DNA of 64,000 nt from Brevundimonas sp. Leaf363. GTDB taxonomy: Bacteria; Pseudomonadota; Alphaproteobacteria; Caulobacterales; Caulobacteraceae. Shown here one piece after another: positions 41,327 to 51,353 of the stretch. A program made the position numbers and the translations under genes. Below the pieces are notes generated by a model, which saw only the letters and a program-made list of their open reading frames with translations, was not told the DNA's origin and did no database searches. The stretch spans positions 62,001 through 126,000 of the forward strand of contig NZ_LMPZ01000005.1 in NCBI RefSeq assembly GCF_001424025.1, written 5' to 3'. How positions within the stretch are numbered: the first letter of the stretch is position 1; the number at the start of each line of letters is the position of its first letter.

Positions 41327-42859
41327 TCACTGCGGCGCGGGTTCGTCGACCGGTTCGGACGGCTCGTCCGCCGCGGCGTCCAGCGCCTCCTGGCTCAGCG
41401 GCGCCTGACCCGCCAGGGCGCGGTCGATCATCTGCTGGGCGGCTTCGGCCTGGCCGTCGTTGTGCGGCGCATTGGCGATGGGCTTCATCAGGATGATGGC
41501 TTCGTCGTTCTTGCCCGCCTGCATCAGGGCGTTGGCGTAACCGAAGCGGATGTTCGGCAGCTGCGGCGCCAGGTTGAAGGCCTGGTCCCAGGTCAGCAGG
41601 TCGTTGTCGTTGGGATAGGACTGCGACCACTGGCGGGTCTCGGCCAGCATCTGCAGCGTGTAGAAGTGGGTCGGGTCGGCCTGGTACGCGCGCGCCAGAT
41701 AGGCGCGCGCCTCGCGGATCGTGGCCAGGGACGCCTGATAGTCGGTCTCGTCGCGCGCATGGTCGATGCGCTCCGCCGCCAGCCGCTGCAGGGCGCCGAC
41801 ATTGGCCGGCTCGATCTCCAGCACCCGCTGCAGGGTCGCCTCGCCGATGGCCTTGTCGCCCAGATCCATCTCGGCCCGGCCCAGTTGCAGCAGGGCGAAG
41901 GCGTCGTCGGGATAGCGCGCCGCCGCCGTGCGGATCGCCGCCAGGGTCGGCGCCTTGTCCTCGTCCGCCACGCCGTCGCTCAGCCGCTGGCCGATCAGCA
42001 GCAGGTCGTCGGCCGACGGGGGCAGGGTGGTGACGGTGATCTCGGCCGGCGCTCGCTGGAAGCTGTAGCGGGTCAGGGTGATGCGGTCGCGCATATAGCC
42101 CCGCAGTTCCGTCTTCAGGGCGGCCAGATCCATGCCCGTCGCGCGCTGCATGGCCTCGACCGGGTCGCCGCCGGCGCTGACGTCGCGGACATAGGCCTGC
42201 AGCAGCGGCCGCCGGCTCTCGTCGTTCATGAAATAGTGGGTCAGCAGCCACGCCACCGGATAGTAGGTCGGCGCCACCGCGCTGGTGTTGATCACCGACG
42301 GCCGCTCGGTCAGCAGGGTCTCCAGCGGCAGCCAGCTGCTTTGCGACAGCCAGTAGGCGGTGTTGTCCTCATAGCCCCCCAGCGTCACGCGTGACTGCAG
42401 GACGTCGGCGGTGGCGTAATATTCCGCCAGTCCCTCGACCAGCCAGCCGGGATAGGCGGCCAATCCGCCGGTCGCGATCGAGAGGTGGTGGAAATACTCG
42501 TGCAGCAGGGTGTGGTCGCCGCCGGTCATCGACAGGGCGAAGATGTCGTCGTTGCGTGGAATGTAGACGCCCTGGATGTTCTCGCCGGCGCCCGGCAGCA
42601 CCTGCAGCAGGTCGCGGCGATTGCGCAGCAGATAGACGGGGAATTTACGGGGCGGGGCGTCGGTCGACAGGCCCAGGCGCAGGCGCACGATGTAATCGAA
42701 CGTCTCCAGCTTCTGAACGTACGTGACCAGCTCGCGCTCGCCGCCCTGGCTGTAGACGATGAAACGCTCGCTTTCGGCGCGCTTCCATTCCGCGGCGGCC
42801 GGCGAGGCGGCGGCGATGGCGCACAGCGTGGCCAGCGCAAAAATCCAGCGTTTCAACAT
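41327..42859 (-). CDS. DUF1570-like HEXXH protein with TPR repeats
   Basis: 510-residue exported protein. The ATG at 42859 gives a signal peptide (MLKRWIFALATLCAIAAASPAAA); an earlier ATG at 42892 adds eleven residues ahead. Residues 20-230 resemble DUF1570 with H120-E-Y-F-H124 and E142 (GWLVEGLAEYY), fitting a gluzincin-like metalloprotease fold. Residues 270-470 contain TPR repeats (LLQLGRAEMDLGDKAIGEATL, FGYANALMQAGKNDEAI). A few proteins in this class are thought to be inactive or periplasmic assembly factors; activity here is inferred from the intact motif. It precedes prfC on the same strand, 57 bases away. Confidence 0.82.
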   Translation of the reverse strand: MLKRWIFALATLCAIAAASPAAAEWKRAESERFIVYSQGGERELVTYVQKLETFDYIVRLRLGLSTDAPPRKFPVYLLRNRRDLLQVLPGAGENIQGVYIPRNDDIFALSMTGGDHTLLHEYFHHLSIATGGLAAYPGWLVEGLAEYYATADVLQSRVTLGGYEDNTAYWLSQSSWLPLETLLTERPSVINTSAVAPTYYPVAWLLTHYFMNDESRRPLLQAYVRDVSAGGDPVEAMQRATGMDLAALKTELRGYMRDRITLTRYSFQRAPAEITVTTLPPSADDLLLIGQRLSDGVADEDKAPTLAAIRTAAARYPDDAFALLQLGRAEMDLGDKAIGEATLQRVLEIEPANVGALQRLAAERIDHARDETDYQASLATIREARAYLARAYQADPTHFYTLQMLAETRQWSQSYPNDNDLLTWDQAFNLAPQLPNIRFGYANALMQAGKNDEAIILMKPIANAPHNDGQAEAAQQMIDRALAGQAPLSQEALDAAADEPSEPVDEPAPQ

Positions 42860-42951
42860 GATGGGCCCCCGCCTTCCCCAAGGCGCGGACATCTAGAGCC
42901 GAAACCGCCCTTGTCGCAAGCGCAGGTTGCGATCGGTCGGGTGTCGCGGCC

Positions 42952-43368
42952 TCAGGCAGCCATTCGGTTCCACACCGCGCGGTCGGCGGCGACCGGGCTC
43001 AGGCGGCCCTTGCGGGCGCTCTGCCCCAGTTGGGCCAGGACGGCCTCGGGCAGGGCGCAGAACCGCGGCTCGACCAGTTCGGGCGCGCAGTCCTTTTCCG
43101 GTGCGCAGAACAGAGCGGCGTTCACCTCGGGCGAGCGGTCGGCGATAAGCCAGGCCAGCCGGCGCGCCTTCTGCGGATCGGTGCGATGAAGCATCGGGTC
43201 CTCGGCGAACAGCTCGCAGCCCAGCTCCAGCACATAGTCGAAGTCCAGGCTGTCGAAGCGGCGCGCGTCCCCAGGCGTGACCGGGCAGGTCTCGTCCAGA
43301 TCGAACACGACGTCATTCAACAGGAACAGCATGGGGCCTCTGGCGCGAACCGGACGTTTCTCGTCCAT
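42952..43368 (-). CDS. Unrecognised small protein
   Basis: 138-residue protein, start at ATG 43368 or, more likely, ATG 43332 ([18 protein letters not shown]), giving 126 residues. No signal peptide or membrane segment. Features are an acidic N-terminal beta-type segment, [21 protein letters not shown], and four Cys residues ([30 protein letters not shown]). I do not recognise it; it may be restricted to Caulobacterales. It lies between the HEXXH/TPR gene and the DUF1345 gene, all on the minus strand. Confidence 0.6.
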   Translation of the reverse strand: MDEKRPVRARGPMLFLLNDVVFDLDETCPVTPGDARRFDSLDFDYVLELGCELFAEDPMLHRTDPQKARRLAWLIADRSPEVNAALFCAPEKDCAPELVEPRFCALPEAVLAQLGQSARKGRLSPVAADRAVWNRMAA

Positions 43369-43459
43369 GTCGTCACCATACGGACGGCCGCTTGCGGTCC
43401 CGTTTCCGAACGCGGTTAAGCCTTTCGCACCGACCGTTAAGCGCGTTTACGCGCCGGTC

Positions 43460-44143
43460 TCATCCTTGCCCCATCAAGGTCACGGCCAGATTGACCGTCA
43501 GGGCCAGGACGACGGTGTTGAACAGGAACGCCGTCAGGCTGTGCACGGTGGCCAGGCGGCGCAGGGGCCGGCTGGAAATCTGGATGTCGGCGGTCTGCGA
43601 CGCGACGCCGATGATCAGGGCGAAATGCAGGAAGTCCCAATAGTCGGGGTCGTCCTCGCCGGGGAACAGCAGGCCGCCCGCCACCCCGTTCTTCTCCGGC
43701 GCATAGAACCGGTGGGCGTAATGCAGGGCGAAGATGACGTGGGTGAACAGCCACGACACCGTCACCGCCCCCACGGCCAGCAGCGCCCCCGACGCGCTCT
43801 GTCGCCCTTGCGCGGCCTCGCCGATCACGACCCCGACGCTGCCCAGCGCCGCGCAGAGGGCCAGAGGCAGAACGAAGGCGCCGCCCTGATCCAGCGCGGC
43901 CGCGCGTTCGCGGATCGCTTGCGTGCCCTTGCTGCGCGCCATGTTCAAGAGCGATCCGGCGATGAAGAGCGCCATCGCCGTCTCGCCGCCCAAGGCCGCG
44001 CGGCTCAGCCAGCCGAAGGGGACCGCCGCCATGCCGACGACCAGGCCCGCCGCCGCAGAGGCGAACAACAGGCCGTGCAGGCGAAGCATCGAGGGGTGAT
44101 CGGCCATCGGCGTCACCCTGCGCTTCGGCGCAAACATCCGCAA
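43460..44143 (-). CDS. DUF1345 membrane protein
   Basis: 227-residue membrane protein of the DUF1345 family, with five or six helices at about 23-45, 50-70, 90-112, 120-145 and 195-220 and a conserved hydrophilic loop [20 protein letters not shown] followed by [20 protein letters not shown]. The start may be the ATG at 44107 (MADHPSMLR). Function of the family is unknown. Divergent from malate synthase, with 63 bases between starts, so one promoter region serves both. Confidence 0.85.
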   Translation of the reverse strand: MRMFAPKRRVTPMADHPSMLRLHGLLFASAAAGLVVGMAAVPFGWLSRAALGGETAMALFIAGSLLNMARSKGTQAIRERAAALDQGGAFVLPLALCAALGSVGVVIGEAAQGRQSASGALLAVGAVTVSWLFTHVIFALHYAHRFYAPEKNGVAGGLLFPGEDDPDYWDFLHFALIIGVASQTADIQISSRPLRRLATVHSLTAFLFNTVVLALTVNLAVTLMGQG

Positions 44144-44206
44144 AGCCTCTCGACTTCCGCTGCGTCATCACGGAATGTTACAGTCGTCTCCCCGACGGAT
44201 CGAGCC

Positions 44207-46321
44207 ATGACCTATTTTAACCGCGCGGACCTGTCGGTCGCGCCCGAGATCGCCGCCCTGATCGAGGACGAGGTGCTGTCCGGCCTCGGTCTCGAACCGG
44301 AAGCCTTCTGGGCAGGCGCGGCGGCGATCTTCGCCCGGTTCGCGCCGGAGAACCGGCGGCTGCTGGCGGTGCGCGACGACCTGCAGGCGAAGATCGACGC
44401 CTGGCATGAGGCCCGGCGCGGCCAGCCCTATGACAGCGCCACGTCCGAGACCTTCCTGCGCGAGGTCGGCTATCTGGTCGCCGAGCCTGAACCCTTCGCC
44501 ATCGGCACGAGAGGCGTCGATCCGGAGGTGGCGACCATGGCGGGGCCGCAACTGGTGGTCCCGATCCTCAACGCCCGCTTCCTGCTGAATGCCGCCAATG
44601 CGCGCTGGGGCAGCCTATATGACGCGCTGTATGGGACCGACGCGCTGGGCGACCTGCCGGCGGGCGGCGGCTACGATCCGGCGCGCGGCGCGCGGGTGGT
44701 GGCGCGGGCCAAGGCTTTCTTGGACGAGGCCCTGCCGCTGAAGAGCGGGCGGTGGGCGGACGTGACCGACATCGCGGCGGCCGATCTGGCCGAGCCCGCC
44801 CAGTTCGTCGGTTCGACCGAGGGGTCGCGGCTCTATCGCCACAACGGCCTGCATATCGAAGTGGTGACCGACCGCTCATCCGCCATCGGGCGCAGCGATC
44901 CTGCGGGGATCAGTGACGTGGTGCTCGAGGCGGCGCTGACCACCATCTGCGACCTGGAGGATTCGGTCGCGGCGGTCGATGCGGCGGACAAGGCGGCGGC
45001 CTACCGGAACTGGCTGGGCCTGATGAAGGGCGATCTGGTCGAGACCTTCGACAAGGGCGGCCAGAGCCTGACGCGGCGCCTGGCCGAGGACCGCGTCTTC
45101 ACCGCGCCGGACGGATCGGCCGTGACGCTGAAGGGCCGCAGCCTGCTGTTCGTGCGCAACGTCGGCCACCTGATGACCAATCCGGCCGTGCGGCTGGCGG
45201 ACGGATCGGATGCGCCGGAAGGCATACTGGACGCCATCGTCACCAGCCTGATCGCGCTGCACGATGTGAGGGGCGCCGGTCGCAACAGCGCCGCCGGGTC
45301 GATCTACATCGTCAAACCCAAGATGCATGGGCCGGACGAGTGCGCCTTCACCGACGCCCTGTTCGACGCGGTGGAGGACCTGCTGGCCCTGCCGCGCCAC
45401 ACGATCAAGGTCGGGGTGATGGACGAGGAGCGACGCACGTCCGCCAACCTCGCCGCCTGCATCCACGCGGTGAAGGACCGCATCGTCTTCATCAACACCG
45501 GCTTCCTGGACCGCACCGGCGACGAGATCCACACCGCCATGCAGGCCGGGCCGGTGGTCCCCAAGGGCGAGATCAAGTCGGCCGCCTGGATCGCCGCCTA
45601 TGAGGCGCGCAACGTCGCTATCGGCCTGGCCTGCGGCCTCAACGGCAAGGCCCAGATCGGCAAGGGCATGTGGGCGGCGCCCGACCGAATGGCGGACATG
45701 CTGGCCCAGAAGGCGGCGCATCCGAAGACGGGCGCCAACACAGCCTGGGTCCCGTCGCCGACCGCCGCGACCCTGCACGCCCTTCACTATCACCAGAGCG
45801 ACGTGTTCGCCCTGCGGGACGCCATCGCCGCGCAACCTGTTCCACCGCTGTCGGCCCTGCTGACCCCGCCCTTGGCAGAGGGCCGCAACTGGACGCCGGA
45901 CGAGATTGCCGCTGAGCTGGACAACAACGCCCAGGGCATCCTCGGCTACGTCGTGCGCTGGATCGACCAGGGCGTGGGCTGCTCCAAGGTGCCGGACATC
46001 CACGACATCGGCCTGATGGAGGACCGCGCCACCCTGCGCATCTCGTCCCAGCACATGGCCAACTGGCTGCTGCACGGGGTGTGCACGGCGGCCGACGCCG
46101 ACGCCGCACTCCTGCGCATGGCCGCCAAGGTCGATGCCCAGAACGCGGGCGATCCGCTCTACCGCCCCATGGCGCCGGACCCGGCGGGCAGCCTCGCCTT
46201 CCAGGCGGCGCGCCACCTGGTGTTCGAAGGCCTGACCCAGCCGAACGGCTACACGGAGCCGCTGCTGCATGCCTACCGGCTCAAAGCCAAAGCGTCCCTC
46301 TCCCAAAGGGAGAGGGCTTGA
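44207..46321 (+). CDS. glcB: Malate synthase G, with repeat-encoded C-terminus
   Basis: 704-residue malate synthase G, which condenses glyoxylate with acetyl-CoA in the glyoxylate bypass. Typical segments: [49 protein letters not shown], and the [15 protein letters not shown] region. The ATG at 44207 gives the standard N-terminus [19 protein letters not shown]; a much longer upstream frame is not coding. The last eight residues, SLSQRERA, and the stop codon lie within palindromic repeat E (46295-46322), so the natural C-terminus was replaced or extended by repeat insertion. The isocitrate lyase gene is not in the window. Confidence 0.96.
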   Translation: MTYFNRADLSVAPEIAALIEDEVLSGLGLEPEAFWAGAAAIFARFAPENRRLLAVRDDLQAKIDAWHEARRGQPYDSATSETFLREVGYLVAEPEPFAIGTRGVDPEVATMAGPQLVVPILNARFLLNAANARWGSLYDALYGTDALGDLPAGGGYDPARGARVVARAKAFLDEALPLKSGRWADVTDIAAADLAEPAQFVGSTEGSRLYRHNGLHIEVVTDRSSAIGRSDPAGISDVVLEAALTTICDLEDSVAAVDAADKAAAYRNWLGLMKGDLVETFDKGGQSLTRRLAEDRVFTAPDGSAVTLKGRSLLFVRNVGHLMTNPAVRLADGSDAPEGILDAIVTSLIALHDVRGAGRNSAAGSIYIVKPKMHGPDECAFTDALFDAVEDLLALPRHTIKVGVMDEERRTSANLAACIHAVKDRIVFINTGFLDRTGDEIHTAMQAGPVVPKGEIKSAAWIAAYEARNVAIGLACGLNGKAQIGKGMWAAPDRMADMLAQKAAHPKTGANTAWVPSPTAATLHALHYHQSDVFALRDAIAAQPVPPLSALLTPPLAEGRNWTPDEIAAELDNNAQGILGYVVRWIDQGVGCSKVPDIHDIGLMEDRATLRISSQHMANWLLHGVCTAADADAALLRMAAKVDAQNAGDPLYRPMAPDPAGSLAFQAARHLVFEGLTQPNGYTEPLLHAYRLKAKASLSQRERA

Positions 46322-46465
46322 GCGCACGGCGGCGATAGCCGTCGTTCTGGCGCGAAAGGGTGAGGGGACCGCCCTGTCCTGTTAGCCGCCCACCCCTCAC
46401 CCTTTCGGCTTAGCCAATCGCCTTCGGCTCCTGGAGCCTCAAGCCCTCTCCCTCTGGGAGAGGGA
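46295..46465. repeat. Dispersed palindromic repeat, copy E
   Basis: 28-base outer arms 46295-46322 and 46438-46465 in inverted orientation with one mismatch, each arm itself a CCCTCTCCC-AAA-GGGAGAGGG type hairpin; inner arms GAAAGGGTGAGGGG and CCCCTCACCCTTTC. The left arm encodes the end of malate synthase. Related in layout, not in detailed sequence, to copies A-D. Confidence 0.88.
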
Positions 46466-46547
46466 AGATCCCCGAGTGTGACTCAGCCGTAACTTGCGAT
46501 TCACTCTCTGCGGCGACAGGTTGCCGCCGCTGGTTGGGGAGTTGCGC

Positions 46548-47426
46548 ATGCTGGTCGTCGAGAATCTGGTCCACGTCTACGGCAACGGCGTGCGCGCCCT
46601 CGACGACGTCAGCCTGACGGTCCCCACCGGCATGTTCGGCCTGCTGGGCCCCAACGGCGCGGGCAAGTCGACGCTGATGCGCTCGATCGCGACGCTGCAG
46701 ACGCCGACCAGCGGCTCCATCACCTTCGGCGACATCGACGTCATCAAGGACCCGGAGGAGCTGCGCCGCACCCTGGGCTATCTGCCCCAGGACTTCGGCG
46801 TCTACCCGCGCGTCTCGGCCTACGACATGCTGGATCACATGGCGGTTCTGAAGGGCATCGCCGGCGGCAAGGAGCGCAAGGAAACGGTCGAGGCGCTGCT
46901 GAACCAGGTCAACCTGTGGTCCGTGCGCAAGAAGGCCCTGGCCGGCTTCTCGGGCGGCATGCGCCAGCGCTTCGGCATCGCCCAGGCCCTGATCGGCAAT
47001 CCAAAGCTGATCATCGTCGACGAGCCGACCGCGGGCCTCGACCCGGAGGAGCGCAACCGCTTCCTCAACCTGCTCGCCGAGATCGCCGAGGGGGTGGTCA
47101 TCATCCTGTCGACCCACATCGTCGAGGACGTGGCCGACCTGTGCCCGCGCATGGCCGTGCTGGCCGGCGGCAAGATCCGCATGGAGGGCGCCCCCGTCGA
47201 GCTGATGAAGTCGATGAACGGCCGCGTCTGGAAGAAGACCATCGACAAGGAGGCGCTGGCCGATCACCAGGCCCGCTACGAGGTCATCTCGACCCGCCTG
47301 TTCGCCGGCCGCACCGTGATCCACGTCCTGGCCGACGGTCGTCCGGGCGAAGGCTTCGAACCGGTCCCCGGCGGGCTGGAGGACGTCTACTTCTCGACCC
47401 TGGCCGCCACCCGCCGCGCGGCCTGA
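46548..47426 (+). CDS. ABC transporter ATP-binding protein
   Basis: 292-residue ATPase. Walker A GPNGAGKST at 34-42, Q-loop in GYLPQDFGVYP, signature FSGGMRQRFGIAQAL at about 137-151, Walker B LIIVDEPTAGLD. The ATG at 46548 is preceded by GGGGA; an upstream ATG at 46494 would extend it by 18 non-conserved residues. Four bases ahead of the fused permease-aminopeptidase gene, so the two make one transporter. The type is the DrrA/CcmA-like exporter branch. Substrate unknown. Confidence 0.95.
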   Translation: MLVVENLVHVYGNGVRALDDVSLTVPTGMFGLLGPNGAGKSTLMRSIATLQTPTSGSITFGDIDVIKDPEELRRTLGYLPQDFGVYPRVSAYDMLDHMAVLKGIAGGKERKETVEALLNQVNLWSVRKKALAGFSGGMRQRFGIAQALIGNPKLIIVDEPTAGLDPEERNRFLNLLAEIAEGVVIILSTHIVEDVADLCPRMAVLAGGKIRMEGAPVELMKSMNGRVWKKTIDKEALADHQARYEVISTRLFAGRTVIHVLADGRPGEGFEPVPGGLEDVYFSTLAATRRAA

Positions 47427-47430
47427 TCCC

Positions 47431-50400
47431 ATGTTCGTCAAGATCGCGGCCTTCGAGTTCCGCTACCAGCTTCGCCAGCCCGCCTTCTGGGTCATCGCCA
47501 TCCTGTTCGCCCTGATCGGCTTCGGCGCCGTGGCCAGCGACAACGTCGGCCTGGTCGCAGGCTCGAACGTGCACAAGAACGCGCCCCATGTTCTGGCCAT
47601 CCTGAACATGATCGGGTCGGTCTTCTTCATGCTGGCGACCACGGCCATCGTCGCCAACGTCGTGGCGCGGGACGCCCAGAGCGGCTTCGGGCCGATGATC
47701 CAGAGCACGCGGGTCACCAAGTTCGACTATCTGTACGGACGTTTCACGGGCGCCTTCGGGGCCGTGGCTCTGGCCTTCCTGGCCATCAACATCGGCGCCG
47801 TGGTCGGCATGGCCATGCCCTGGGTCGATCCCGAGACGATCGGCCCCTTCCGCATCGGCGACTTCGTCTGGGCCTATGTGGTCATGGGGCTGCCGTCGGT
47901 CCTGCTGACCTCGGCCCTGTTCTTCGCCCTGGCCACCGCCACACGCTCGATGATGGCCACCTACGTCGGGGTCGTGGCGGTCTTCATCCTGTACATGACG
48001 GTCAACTCGGTGCTCGACAAACCGCAGTTCGAGGGCCTCATGGTCTGGCTCGATCCGTTCGGCGGCTTCGCCTTCGAACAGGCGACCAAGTACTTCACCC
48101 CGCTGGAGCGCAACACGATCAACCCGTCGCTGGACGGGACGCTGGGCTGGAACCGGGTGCTGTGGTCGGCGATCGGGCTGGGCTTCCTGGCGCTCGCCTA
48201 CGGGGTCTTCCAGTTCTCGGCCAAGGGCGCCAAGCCCAAGACGGCCGCCCGCCTGGCCGCCCAGGCCGAAGCGCCCGCGCCCGCGCCGGTCGCGACCGGC
48301 CCGCTGGCCACGCCCGCCTTCGGCCTGAAGAGCGCCCTCGCCGTCCTGGTCGCACGCACCCGGTTCGAGACCGTCCTGGTGTTCAAGAGCCCGGCCTATG
48401 CGGTCCTGATCCTGCTGGGCTTCGCCTTTGCGGTGGCCACGCTGCTGTTCATGGGCGAGATCTACGGCGCGCCGGTGCTGCCGGTGACGCGCGTGGTCAT
48501 CGGGACGCTGGTGGGCGCGTTCGGCCTGATCTCCATGATCGTGGCGATCTACTATTCGGGCGAGCTGGTCTGGCGCGACCGCGAGCGGCGCGTGCACGAG
48601 ATCATCGACGCCTCCGCCGCGCCCGACTGGTCGTTCCTGATCCCCAAGACGCTGGCCCTGGCGCTGGTGCTGATCTCGACCCTGGCGGTCAGTGTCCTGG
48701 CCGGCGTCGTGGTCCAGACCTTCAGGGGCTGGTTCGACTACCGCTTCGACCAGTATCTGGCCTGGTATCTCTGGCCCGAGACCATCAGCTACGTCCAGCT
48801 GGCCATCCTGGCGATCTTCGTTCAGGCGCTGTCGCCCAACAAGTTCGTCGGCTGGGCGGTGATGGTGGTCTACATCATCGCGACCATCGTTTCGGCCAAC
48901 CTCGGCTTCGACCACCTGCTGTATCGCTATGGTCAGTCGATCGGCGTGCCGCTGTCGGACATGAACGGCACGGGCCAGTTCGCGACCTTCGCGACCTGGA
49001 CCAACAGCTACTGGCTGGCGTTCGGCGTGGTGCTGCTGGTGCTGGTCTATGGCCTGTGGCGGCGAGGGACCGAGACTCGGCTCCTGCCTCGGATCCGGCG
49101 CCTGCCGCGCCGTCTGATGGGCCCGGCGGGCGTGCTGGGCGGCGCGGCGCTGGCGGCCTTCGTCGGCCTGGGCGTCTTCATCTTCATCAACACCAACGTC
49201 TGGAACGAGTACCGCAGCCGCGACGCAGAGCAGGACGAACAGGCCGCCTACGAAAAGGCGCTGTTGCCCTTCGAGACCACGCCCCAGCCCTCGGTCACGC
49301 ACCTGCGCCTGAACCTGAACCTGCATCCCCACCAGCCGCGCCTGGTCACCGACGGCGAGTACGTCATCCAGAACCGCACGGCCGCGCCGCTGAGCGAAAT
49401 CCATCTGCGCTGGATGGACGACGTCGACATGCAGCGGCTGGACGTCCAGGGCGCCCGCGTCGCGCGCGAATGGAAGGACTTCGACTACCGCATCTATCGC
49501 TTCAACACGCCGATGCAGCCGGGCGAGACGCGCACCGTCCGCTTCCGCACCGTGGTCCAGCAGCGCGGCTTCAAGAACAGCGGCAACACCACCCGCCTGG
49601 TCGACAACGGGACCTTCATCACCAACAGCGAGTTCGCGCCGATCATCGGCATGAGCCGCGATGGCCTGCTGACCGACCGGACCCAACGGCGCAAGCGCGG
49701 CCTGCCCGCCGAGCTGCGGATGGCCAAGCTGGAGGACGAGACGGCGCGCGGGCGCAACTACATCGGCGCCGACTGGACCACGGCCGACATCACCGTCACC
49801 ACCGATGCGGACCAGACCCCGATCGCGCCTGGCACGCTGGCCTCGGACCAGATCGCCAACGGTCGCCGCACCGCCCGCTTCGTCACCGAGACGCCGGTGC
49901 TGAACTTCTTCTCGGTGCAGTCCGCCCGCTACGAGGCGACGCGCCGGACGCATAACGGGGTGGAGATGGTCGTCTATCACGACGCCGCCCACGGCCGGAA
50001 CGTGGAGCGGATGCTGAAGGCGCTGGCCGCGTCTCTCGACTATTTCCAGGCCTGCTTCGGCCCCTATCAGTTCCGCCAGGCCCGGATCACCGAATATCCC
50101 GCCTACGCCAGCTATGCGCAGTCCTTCCCCAACACCTTCGCCTGGTCCGAAGGCCTGGGCTTCATCGCCGATCTGCGGAATCCGGAGAAGATCGACTACG
50201 TCACCTACATCGCCGCCCACGAGTTCGCACACCAGTGGTGGGCGCACCAGGTGGTCGGCGCGGACGTGCAGGGCGCGACGGCTCTGTCGGAAAGCCAGGC
50301 CCAGTATTCGGCCCTGATGGTGATGGAGCGCCTCTACGGCCGCGACCAGATCCGCCGCTTCCTGAAGAAGGAACTGGACACCTATCTGTCCTCGCGCGGC

Positions 50401-51003
50401 GACGAGACGATCGAGGAACTGCCGCTGGGCCGGGTCGAGAACCAGACCTACATCCACTATCAGAAGGGCGGGCTGGTCATGTACCTGCTGCGTGACCAGA
50501 TCGGCGAGGCGGCGGTCAACGGCGCCCTGCGTCAGATGATCGCCGACTTCGGCTTCAAGGCCGGGCCCTATCCGCTCTCGACCGATCTGGTGGCGGCGCT
50601 GCGGGCGCGGGCGCCGGCGGACAAGCAGGGCCTCATCACCGACCTGTTCGAGCGCATCACCCTCTATGACGTGAAGACCGTCGGATCGTCGGTGACGGCC
50701 CGCCCGGACGGCCGGTTCGACGTCAGCGTCACGGTCGAGGCGCGCAAGCTCTATGTCGACGGCCAGGGCACGGAGACCGAGGCGCCGCTGGCGGAAACCA
50801 TGGACATCGGCCTGTTCACCGCCCAGCCGGGCGAGGGCGCCTTCAACCCGCGCGACGTGGTGCTGATGGAGCGCAAGCCCATCCGCACGGGCTCGCAGAC
50901 CTTCCGTTTCGTGACCGCGCGGCGGCCGACCTTCGTGGGCGTCGACCCCTACAACAAGTGGATCGACCGCAACTCGGACGACAACGTCAAAGCGGTCGGC
51001 TGA
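47431..51003 (+). CDS. ABC-type permease fused to M1-family aminopeptidase
   Basis: 1190-residue fusion. Residues 1-590 hold two ABC-2-like permease blocks, each with about six helices, the second starting near 310 after an Ala/Pro linker; residues 610-1180 form an M1 aminopeptidase domain outside the membrane core. The zinc motif is H930-E-F-A-H934 with E953 (ALSESQAQYSA), giving HEXXH-x18-E; the upstream substrate loop reads SFPNTFAWSEGLGF where M1 enzymes usually show GXMEN. The ATPase partner is encoded four bases upstream. The arrangement suggests a pump that exports and trims peptides, or uses transport to drive a membrane-bound peptidase. Annotated in databases as a permease/M1 fusion, with role unproven. 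Confidence 0.92.
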   Translation: MFVKIAAFEFRYQLRQPAFWVIAILFALIGFGAVASDNVGLVAGSNVHKNAPHVLAILNMIGSVFFMLATTAIVANVVARDAQSGFGPMIQSTRVTKFDYLYGRFTGAFGAVALAFLAINIGAVVGMAMPWVDPETIGPFRIGDFVWAYVVMGLPSVLLTSALFFALATATRSMMATYVGVVAVFILYMTVNSVLDKPQFEGLMVWLDPFGGFAFEQATKYFTPLERNTINPSLDGTLGWNRVLWSAIGLGFLALAYGVFQFSAKGAKPKTAARLAAQAEAPAPAPVATGPLATPAFGLKSALAVLVARTRFETVLVFKSPAYAVLILLGFAFAVATLLFMGEIYGAPVLPVTRVVIGTLVGAFGLISMIVAIYYSGELVWRDRERRVHEIIDASAAPDWSFLIPKTLALALVLISTLAVSVLAGVVVQTFRGWFDYRFDQYLAWYLWPETISYVQLAILAIFVQALSPNKFVGWAVMVVYIIATIVSANLGFDHLLYRYGQSIGVPLSDMNGTGQFATFATWTNSYWLAFGVVLLVLVYGLWRRGTETRLLPRIRRLPRRLMGPAGVLGGAALAAFVGLGVFIFINTNVWNEYRSRDAEQDEQAAYEKALLPFETTPQPSVTHLRLNLNLHPHQPRLVTDGEYVIQNRTAAPLSEIHLRWMDDVDMQRLDVQGARVAREWKDFDYRIYRFNTPMQPGETRTVRFRTVVQQRGFKNSGNTTRLVDNGTFITNSEFAPIIGMSRDGLLTDRTQRRKRGLPAELRMAKLEDETARGRNYIGADWTTADITVTTDADQTPIAPGTLASDQIANGRRTARFVTETPVLNFFSVQSARYEATRRTHNGVEMVVYHDAAHGRNVERMLKALAASLDYFQACFGPYQFRQARITEYPAYASYAQSFPNTFAWSEGLGFIADLRNPEKIDYVTYIAAHEFAHQWWAHQVVGADVQGATALSESQAQYSALMVMERLYGRDQIRRFLKKELDTYLSSRGDETIEELPLGRVENQTYIHYQKGGLVMYLLRDQIGEAAVNGALRQMIADFGFKAGPYPLSTDLVAALRARAPADKQGLITDLFERITLYDVKTVGSSVTARPDGRFDVSVTVEARKLYVDGQGTETEAPLAETMDIGLFTAQPGEGAFNPRDVVLMERKPIRTGSQTFRFVTARRPTFVGVDPYNKWIDRNSDDNVKAVG

Positions 51004-51046
51004 GGGCGGTGGGCTGACCCCGTCGAGGGATCAGCCCACGCCGGCG

Positions 51047-51256
51047 TCAGCTGCGGACCCAGCCCTTGTCGGCCATGCAGGTGACGAAGGCGGTCGAGTG
51101 TTCGTCGCCGCGCTGGCGGCATTCGTCGCGCGCGCCGTCAAAGGCCTGGGCGCCTTCGCCGTGCCAGGACCAGTCGCTGTCGCCGTCGATTACGGTCACG
51201 CAGGCCGAGGTCATCAGTGCGGTCGCCGCGGCGGCCAGGACGATCAGTTTCTTCAT
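51047..51256 (-). CDS. Small lipoprotein
   Basis: 69-residue protein starting at ATG 51256 with an AGGAC-type site. Lipoprotein signal MKKLIVLAAAATALMTSAC with lipobox (L/S)-(T/S)-A-C and Cys at 19. The mature part is short and hydrophilic with Cys pairs (ARDECRQRG, VTCMADKG). An ATG at 51307 would put 17 unrelated residues in front. Lies alone between the fused transporter (convergent) and ubiG. Function unknown. Confidence 0.7.
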   Translation of the reverse strand: MKKLIVLAAAATALMTSACVTVIDGDSDWSWHGEGAQAFDGARDECRQRGDEHSTAFVTCMADKGWVRS

Positions 51257-51353
51257 GGGGCAGTCCTCCAGTTGAGAGACCATCGTCATCCCACCCGGTA
51301 CGGCCAAGGTCCCGTTACAAGCCTGTAAACGGGATGAATTCGCCGTAAGATGC

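Noticed and set aside
43277..44206. N-terminal extension of malate synthase
   Set aside because: An in-frame reading continues 310 codons upstream, but it crosses two antisense genes; the standard GlcB N-terminus begins at 44207.
47284..50457. 1057-codon open frame opposite the permease-M1 gene
   Set aside because: Asp/Gly/His/Gln-rich shadow translation. The plus strand has an intact ATPase-permease-peptidase unit with motifs in order.
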